From contig NZ_JACHJR010000001.1 of NCBI RefSeq assembly GCF_014203705.1, positions 496,001 to 560,000 on the forward strand: a DNA stretch of 64,000 bases, read 5' to 3'. Source of the stretch: Kitasatospora gansuensis (GTDB taxonomy: Bacteria > Actinomycetota > Actinomycetes > Streptomycetales > Streptomycetaceae). Positions 59,110-64,000 of the stretch are shown here, piece by piece. The first letter of the stretch is position 1; each line of letters begins with the position of its first letter. The notes below the pieces were generated by a model. That model searched no databases. It saw only the letters and a list, made by a program, of their open reading frames with translations, and was not told where the DNA came from. The position numbers and the translations under genes were made by a program.

Positions 59110-59116
59110 GCGCGCC

Positions 59117-59992
59117 ATGAGCAGCTGGCTCCCCACCGCGCCCTGTACACCGGAGAGTTGCCTCGCCGACCCGGGGCCGAGGGTCTCCGCCCCGCTGCGT
59201 CTGCTGCGCGGGTTCGGCAGCTTCGGTCCACTGCTGGCCGGGATCGCCGTGGTCGTGCTGACCCGGGGCTGGGGCCGGGTGCCCCGGCTGCGGGACGGTC
59301 TGCTCCGGCTCTGGACCAGGTCGGTCCTGGCCGGGATGGGCGTCCGGCTGCGGGTCGTCGGGACGCCCGCCCCCGGCGCCGTGCTGCGGGTGGCCAACCA
59401 CATCTCGTGGCTGGACATCGTGCTGTTCACGGCCGTCCGGCCCGGGCCGATGCTGGCCAAGACCGAGGTCAGGTCCTGGCCGGTGGTCGGCGCGCTGACC
59501 GGACTGGGCGGGACGGTCTTCATCGACCGCGACCGGTTGCGTCAACTGCCGGGCACCGTCCGCGAGATGGCCGCCGTACTGCGGTCCGGACGGCCGGTCA
59601 CCGCCTTCCCCGAGGGCAGCACCTGGTGCGGCGCGGCGGGCGGGCGGTTCCGCCCGGCGGCGTTCCAGGCGGCGATCGACGCGGGGGCCCCCGTCCAGCC
59701 CGTGACGATCCGTTACCAGCTGCCCGACGGCCGGCTCTGCACCGCCCCGGCCTACGTCGGCGACGACGAACTGCTCCCGTCCATCCGCCGGTTGCTGGGC
59801 ACCCGGGGCGTGGTCGCCGAACTCGTCTTCCACTCCCCGATGCCCACGAACAACGGCACCGACCGCCGCCTGCTCGCCCGCCGGGCCCAGGCCGCCGTCG
59901 GCAGCCACCTCGGGGCCGACCACCGGGTCGACCGCCCGCACGTCCCCGCCCAGCAGCGCCCGCAGATCGCCGGGGCGGCCGCCTGGCGCTGA
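59117..59992 (+). CDS. olsA: Lysophospholipid acyltransferase (PlsC/OlsA-like)
   Basis: A 291-residue PlsC-family acyltransferase. It has an N-terminal helix (LLAGIAVVVLTRGWG), block I NHISWLDIV (His-Asp pair), block II GTVFIDRD and block III FPEGST. Next to the OlsB gene (8 bases away) it is the likely OlsA that O-acylates lyso-ornithine lipid. PlsC-type phospholipid synthesis is the alternative. Convergent with the pst-like operon. Confidence 0.88.
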   Translation: MSSWLPTAPCTPESCLADPGPRVSAPLRLLRGFGSFGPLLAGIAVVVLTRGWGRVPRLRDGLLRLWTRSVLAGMGVRLRVVGTPAPGAVLRVANHISWLDIVLFTAVRPGPMLAKTEVRSWPVVGALTGLGGTVFIDRDRLRQLPGTVREMAAVLRSGRPVTAFPEGSTWCGAAGGRFRPAAFQAAIDAGAPVQPVTIRYQLPDGRLCTAPAYVGDDELLPSIRRLLGTRGVVAELVFHSPMPTNNGTDRRLLARRAQAAVGSHLGADHRVDRPHVPAQQRPQIAGAAAWR

Positions 59993-60013
59993 TCCTCAGT
60001 TGCTCCAACTGCC

Positions 60014-60835
60014 CTAGCCGAACCGGCCGTTCACGTAGTCCGCCGTCCGCTGGTCGGCCGGAGCGCCGAACAGCCGGTCGGTGGGGCCCGCCTCGACGAT
60101 CCGCCCCGGGGTGTCGTGGCTGGCCAGGAAGAACGCGCAGGACTGCGAAACCCGCTGCGCCTGCTGCATGTTGTGCGTGACGATCACGATGGTGAGCCGG
60201 CCCCGCAGTTCGGCGATGGTCTCCTCGACCCGCCGGGTCGAGGTCGGGTCCAGCGCGGAGCAGGGCTCGTCCATCAGCAGCACGTCCGGCGAGACCGCCA
60301 GCGAACGGGCGATGCAGAGCCGCTGCTGCTGCCCGCCGGAGAGCGAACCACCGGGCGAGCGCAGCCGGTTGCTGACCTCCTGCCAGAGCCCGGCGGCCTG
60401 CAGACTGCTCTCCACCAGGTGGTCCCGGTGTTCGCGGTCGGTCCTGATCCCGGCCAGCTTGAGACCGCTGGCGACGTTGTCGTAGATGCTCATCGCCGGG
60501 AACGGGTTGGGCCGTTGGAAGACCATGCCGATCCGCCGCCGGACGTCGGCGGGGCGCCGCCCGGCGGCGTAGACGTCGGTGCCCGCGAGCAGCACCTCAC
60601 CGGACAGGCTCGCGCCGCGGACCATCTCGTGCATCCGGTTCAGGATCCGCAGATAGGTGGACTTGCCGCAGCCGGACGGGCCGATCAGCGCGGTGACCTG
60701 ACCGGCCGTCATGCTCAGCGAGACCCGGTCCAGCACCTTGCGGTCACCGAACCAGGCCGACACGCCCCGGGTCTCGATGCCGTACAGCGAGTCGTCGAGC
60801 CTGGGCAGTACGGCGGTGTCGATGGCGTCGGTCAT
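60014..60835 (-). CDS. pstB: Phosphate ABC transporter ATP-binding protein (PstB)
   Basis: A 273-residue ATPase of the phosphate importer: Walker A GPSGCGKST (residues 52-60), the PstB-type ILNRMHEMVRGASLSGEV, Q-loop VFQRPNPFP, signature LSGGQQQRL and Walker B VLLMDEPCSALDPTS. Phosphate specificity is inferred from the PstB family features. It ends the operon and follows the sortase-like gene by 33 bases; it is not adjacent to PstA as in the usual pstSCAB order. Confidence 0.93.
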   Translation of the reverse strand: MTDAIDTAVLPRLDDSLYGIETRGVSAWFGDRKVLDRVSLSMTAGQVTALIGPSGCGKSTYLRILNRMHEMVRGASLSGEVLLAGTDVYAAGRRPADVRRRIGMVFQRPNPFPAMSIYDNVASGLKLAGIRTDREHRDHLVESSLQAAGLWQEVSNRLRSPGGSLSGGQQQRLCIARSLAVSPDVLLMDEPCSALDPTSTRRVEETIAELRGRLTIVIVTHNMQQAQRVSQSCAFFLASHDTPGRIVEAGPTDRLFGAPADQRTADYVNGRFG

Positions 60836-60868
60836 CCCGTTGGTCCTTCAAGTCGAGGTCAGCAGCGG

Positions 60869-61762
60869 TCAGTACAGATTGGGCAGCAGCGCGGCGGCGT
60901 TCTCGTAGCAGCTCCAGAGCAGCGCGCCGAGCACCGGCACCGCGCACAGGTAGGCCGCCCAGCGGTGCCAGAGCCGGACCGCGAGGGTGGTCAGCGTGAC
61001 GCCCGCGAGCAGGCCAAGTCCCCAGAGCTGGAGCGCCGGCAGGGCGGCGCGGTCGGCGGCCAGCGCCTTGTCGGTGGGCCGCAACGTGCCCCGGGTACCG
61101 GAGTTGGGCTGCGGATCGCCGAGCAGCCGGGCGCCGACCATCACGGTCGAGGAGGAGATCCAGTCCGAGTCGCCGGTGACCAGCACCAGCCGGTTCTCGG
61201 CCTGGTCGGTGAGCGGACTGCCGCCGTCGCCGTGCTCGTTGACGGCGTAACTGGCCTTTCCCTGACCGGTGGTCACCTCGATCCGGTCGCCGTCCCTGAG
61301 CTCGCCGATCCGGGCGAACGGGGCGCCGAAGCTGACCCGGCGTCCGAACAGCACGCTGACGCCGCGCTGTCCCGGCAGCACGGTGTCCCGCCGGTGGCCG
61401 GGGCCGCGCATCAGGTCCCGTCCGGTGGTGCCCTCGACCACCACCGTCTGGCGCAGGCCGAGCGCCGGGATGTCCAGCACGGCGAGCGGTGCGCCGTCGG
61501 TGGTCGGGCCGGTGGGGGCGACCTGCTTGGCGAACTGGTCGCGCAGCGTCCGGTACGCGGCGGCCTGCGCGTGCTCCTCCTGCAGCCCGGACAGCGCGGG
61601 TACGAAGACGGCGAAGCCCAGCGCCAGTCCGGCCAACGAGCTGGCCGCCCAGCCCGCCTGCACCACCCGGCGGCGGGCCGCCGAGGCCGGCGGGCGGACG
61701 GCGGGCTTCACCGGCGCCGGACCGGTGGTGCCGACCGGCCGGTCCAGCGTGGGGGCGCTCAT
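60869..61762 (-). CDS. Catalytically degenerate sortase-like membrane protein
   Basis: A 297-residue protein with an N-terminal helix (~37-59), a sortase-fold domain (~95-215) and two C-terminal helices (~245-262, 267-286). The fold matches the actinobacterial sortase layout: LDIPALGLRQTVVVEG, GPGHRRDTVLPGQRG, VSVLFGRRVSFGAPF, LRDGDRIEVTT and LVLVTGDSD. The active-site His (normally AGHR) is Arg141 and the Cys (normally LVTC) is Gly197; no catalytic Arg is visible. It is therefore a predicted pseudo-sortase, probably a structural partner of the binding protein encoded before it (ATGA overlap). Confidence 0.8.
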   Translation of the reverse strand: MSAPTLDRPVGTTGPAPVKPAVRPPASAARRRVVQAGWAASSLAGLALGFAVFVPALSGLQEEHAQAAAYRTLRDQFAKQVAPTGPTTDGAPLAVLDIPALGLRQTVVVEGTTGRDLMRGPGHRRDTVLPGQRGVSVLFGRRVSFGAPFARIGELRDGDRIEVTTGQGKASYAVNEHGDGGSPLTDQAENRLVLVTGDSDWISSSTVMVGARLLGDPQPNSGTRGTLRPTDKALAADRAALPALQLWGLGLLAGVTLTTLAVRLWHRWAAYLCAVPVLGALLWSCYENAAALLPNLY

Positions 61763-63483
61763 CGGGCCGCTCCCCGGTTGCGCCGCCGGGCGGCCAGCCA
61801 GCCGCCGAGCAGCGGCGGTATCGCGACCACGGCGAGCAGTTCGAGGGCGGTCAGCGTGCTGAGCAGCCACTCGTCCTGGCGGTTGCCGACCTCCACCACG
61901 CTCGCCTGCAGGTTGTTCGAGCCACCGGATCCGCCGGTGCCACCCGCGCCGCCCGCGCCGATCACCTGGCCGGTCTGCGGGTCGATCACCGGCGGCGCCG
62001 CGTTCGGGTCACCCCCGGTACCGCCCCCGGTGCCGCCCGCCGCCGGGTCGCCGCTCCCGCCGCCGGTCGAACCACCGCTGCCACCAGCGGAGTTGCCGCC
62101 GCCTCCACCGTTCCCGGCGGTTACCGGCTTGCCGTCCTTGACCACGCAGTCCAGCGGGGCGCCGGCTTTGTCGCACGGGCTCGGCTGCGGCGCGTTCACC
62201 AGCACGGTGAGCCGGCCCGAGCTGTCGAAGGTCGGGTTGGCGCAGTTGTCCAGCGTCTCCGCGTTCACCGGGCTGGCGTTGCCCGGGATGTGGCCGACCT
62301 GGAGCATCCCGCCGCGCACCAGGTTGCGCGGGATCGGCGAGTAGCCGAGGCTGTCGGCCTGCCCCTGCCCCGCGCACAGCACGTAGGAGATGAACCGGCT
62401 GAGCGCGTTGCCCTTGGCGTCGTTGAACCGGGGCGGCACCGGGTCGGCGGCGCCCTGCCGCGGCACGATCAGGTAGCTGTAGCTGGAGACCGGGTAGGCC
62501 CGGGGGTCGTTCATGTTGTAGACGCCGTCCAGGTTCTGCTGCAGGAAGTTCGGGTCGCTGGGCGGTGTCGCGTCGTCAACTCCCTTGATCCTGGCGGCGG
62601 TCAGCGCGACGGCGACGTTCGAGGCGGTCGGCAGCGAGTAGTACCCGGCGGCGTTCAGCACCTTGACGACCGGCCAGTTGCTGCGCTTGGCGAAGGCGTA
62701 CTCGTCGTAGCCGATGGTGCCCACGTTGCCCGCGGACTTGATGAAGTTGGCCACGGCGTCGGAGCCGTTCTGCGCGGTCATCCGCGGGATGGTCGGGTAG
62801 AACTCGGTGTAGTCGCCGCAGCTGACACCGTTCCTCGCCTTGCAGTACTCCTCCCACTCGGCCTGGTGGGTGTGCTGCATCCAGCGGGTGAACTGGGCGG
62901 TGGCGCCGGAGCCGTCGGAACGGACCACCGGACTGATCTGAAGGCTCGGCAGCGCCCGGCCGTAGTCCTTGGTGATCGCCGGGTCGTTCCAGTTGTCGAT
63001 CGTGCCGGTGAAGATCTTCACCAGGGTGTCCGAGGAGAGCCGCAGGTCGGTGACCCGCTTCCCGGCCACCACCAGGTTGTACATGAACGCGGTGCCCCCG
63101 GCGGTGACCGGCACGTACGAGTAGCCGTACACCGCTCGCTCGGCCCCGGCGGCGCCCGAGCCGCCGATCGCCCCGCTCGCGCCGGTGTCGGGCTTGGAGC
63201 GGAACGGGACGTCGGAGGCGGTGAAGTCGTTCAGCCCGGCCGCCCAGTTCTTCCGGCCGGCCGCCGAACCGGCCGGGTTGAAGTTGATCTGGATGCCCTG
63301 CGGCACCACGTCCTGGCGCCACTGGTCGATGGCCGGACCGGCCCAGCTGGAGCCGTCCGCGTTGAGCGAGGTCGCGGCGTGCGCCGGCGTCGCCCGGCCG
63401 AGCGCTGCCGAGGCGGCGAGCAGCAGCAGGACGAGCAGCACGGCGGCTGCGCGGTGCGGCCGGTGAGCGGATGCCCACGGCAT
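61759..63483 (-). CDS. PstS-like substrate-binding protein with glycine-rich linker and C-terminal membrane anchor
   Basis: A 574-residue protein: Sec signal peptide (~1-37, AHA cleavage), a PstS-type phosphate-binding domain (~38-410, GSSWAGPAIDQW at the N-terminus, SDVPF, PVVRSDGSGATAQF, VGTIGYDEYAFA), a Gly/Ser/Thr-rich linker (~455-523), a membrane helix (~541-563, LSTLTALELLAVVAIPPLLG) and a basic tail (AARRRNRGAAR). Unlike normal lipoprotein PstS it has no lipobox; it is tethered by its C-terminus. ATG 63483 has AGGAG. It follows the PstA gene and overlaps the pseudo-sortase gene, an atypical order. Confidence 0.88.
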   Translation of the reverse strand: MPWASAHRPHRAAAVLLVLLLLAASAALGRATPAHAATSLNADGSSWAGPAIDQWRQDVVPQGIQINFNPAGSAAGRKNWAAGLNDFTASDVPFRSKPDTGASGAIGGSGAAGAERAVYGYSYVPVTAGGTAFMYNLVVAGKRVTDLRLSSDTLVKIFTGTIDNWNDPAITKDYGRALPSLQISPVVRSDGSGATAQFTRWMQHTHQAEWEEYCKARNGVSCGDYTEFYPTIPRMTAQNGSDAVANFIKSAGNVGTIGYDEYAFAKRSNWPVVKVLNAAGYYSLPTASNVAVALTAARIKGVDDATPPSDPNFLQQNLDGVYNMNDPRAYPVSSYSYLIVPRQGAADPVPPRFNDAKGNALSRFISYVLCAGQGQADSLGYSPIPRNLVRGGMLQVGHIPGNASPVNAETLDNCANPTFDSSGRLTVLVNAPQPSPCDKAGAPLDCVVKDGKPVTAGNGGGGGNSAGGSGGSTGGGSGDPAAGGTGGGTGGDPNAAPPVIDPQTGQVIGAGGAGGTGGSGGSNNLQASVVEVGNRQDEWLLSTLTALELLAVVAIPPLLGGWLAARRRNRGAAR

Positions 63484-63533
63484 GGGGACTCCTCTGGGGT
63501 GGTCGGTCGGTACCGGAGTGGAAGGGGTGGGTC

Positions 63534-64000
63534 TCATCGCGCGCGCCCGCCCGCGGCGTCCAGGGCGATCCGGCGGCGCTGACGGCGGCTCAGCTCCCCC
63601 GGCCGGTGGCCGCCGAGGACCCGGGCGGTGACGAACAGCACCAGCACGACGGCCATCAGGGTCAGCGCGGCGGCGAACGCCCGGGACTCCATGTCGGGGT
63701 AGGGCTGGCGGACGTAGTTCCAGATGTACAGCGGCAGGCTGACCTGCTGCCCGGCGAACGGGTTGCCGTTGTGGAACGCGGTCATCCCGGAGGTGAGCAG
63801 CACCGGCGAGGTCTCGCCGACGCCGCGCGCCATGCCGAGCACCACCGCGGTGGCCAGGCCGGGCCGCGCGGTGGGCAGCACCACGCTCCACACCGTGCGC
63901 CACTGGCTGGCGCCGAGCGCGTAGGACGCCTCCCGCAGGGTGCCGGGCACCAGCCGGATCACCACCTCGGCGGCCCGGGTGACGATCGGCATCATCATCA
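63534..64000 (-). CDS. pstA: Phosphate ABC transporter permease PstA (partial, 5' end outside window)
   Basis: The last 154 residues of a permease, running off the window edge. The EAA-type ATPase-docking loop is TLREASYALGASQWRTVW with VVLPTARPGLATAVVLGMARGVGETSPVLL, typical of PstA. The C-terminus has a helix (LTLMAVVLVLFVTARVLGG) and a basic tail. It is cotranscribed with the binding protein 50 bases downstream. PstC is expected just outside the window. Confidence 0.9.
   Translation of the reverse strand, partial: MMMPIVTRAAEVVIRLVPGTLREASYALGASQWRTVWSVVLPTARPGLATAVVLGMARGVGETSPVLLTSGMTAFHNGNPFAGQQVSLPLYIWNYVRQPYPDMESRAFAAALTLMAVVLVLFVTARVLGGHRPGELSRRQRRRIALDAAGGRAR

Noticed and set aside
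1..64000. CRISPR arrays, tRNA, rRNA, insertion sequences, attachment sites
   Set aside because: No regularly spaced repeats, cloverleaf-type sequences, transposase motifs or flanking direct repeats were seen by eye; a tRNAscan/Rfam and ISfinder run would settle small or degenerate cases.

Overview
The window is chromosomal DNA of a very high-GC actinomycete, most likely a Streptomycetaceae member (Streptomyces or Kitasatospora). This rests on strong G/C bias at third codon positions, frequent GTG/TTG starts, many ATGA/GTGA start-stop overlaps, and families typical of the group: a SpoIIE-type phosphatase with an ATPase domain, Spo0M, a SigJ-like sigma factor, an F420-dependent nitroreductase, an FxsT-like ParA/TIR/NB-ARC/TPR protein and an OlsB/OlsA pair. 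No tRNA, rRNA, CRISPR array, transposase or phage gene was seen.

Region 1 (1-12.7 kb) is mixed housekeeping and regulation. It holds a DUF1707-FHA protein cut by the window edge, MepB, an F420 nitroreductase, a divergent SDR/AraC pair, two small membrane proteins divergent from a TetR regulator with clear dyads between them, a 907-residue sensor phosphatase, an MFS drug exporter, Spo0M, a second MFS protein and a secreted protein. Region 2 (12.8-19.9 kb) has a 1,623-residue HTH/ParA/TIR/NB-ARC/TPR protein whose promoter is embedded in two overlapping perfect palindromes, a small membrane protein, a SigJ-like sigma factor and a GDSL hydrolase.

Region 3 (19.9-29.6 kb) is a coherent catabolic unit: an amidohydrolase, a lipoprotein binding component, two permeases and two ATPases in one operon, with a divergent TetR gene and a Tat-exported flavin amine oxidase. 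Nearly identical operator/promoter sequences precede both the operon and the oxidase. Region 4 (29.9-40.2 kb) carries a secreted GH5 enzyme, an antibiotic-type glycosyltransferase, a MarR regulator divergent from a flavin monooxygenase-DUF3237 pair, a truncated histidine kinase, and a cassette of a small protein, a 469-residue unknown, a MoxR-like ATPase and a VWA/metallopeptidase-like protein.

Region 5 (40.5-52.8 kb) is a compact biosynthetic cluster on the plus strand: a free-standing NRPS adenylation domain with two TTA codons, a free-standing carrier protein, a flavin amine oxidase, an acyl-CoA-ligase-like enzyme, a lysine-2,3-aminomutase-like radical SAM enzyme, an ATP-grasp ligase, two PaaK-like ligases, an MFS exporter and an SDR. 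It looks like a route that makes a beta-amino acid and joins it to other acids by discrete activating enzymes, without modular NRPS or PKS proteins. I could not match it to a known product. A PaaI thioesterase and a double-GNAT protein follow on the minus strand.

Region 6 (54.4-64 kb) holds a large P-loop/TPR protein, an OlsB-OlsA pair for ornithine lipid, and the end of a pst-like ABC transporter operon. The operon order is odd (PstA, binding protein, sortase-like protein, PstB). Its binding protein has a glycine-rich linker and C-terminal membrane anchor, and its sortase-fold protein has lost the catalytic His and Cys. The strongest candidates for undescribed biology are the biosynthetic cluster, the pseudo-sortase/anchored-binding-protein transporter and the two-operator TetR regulon.
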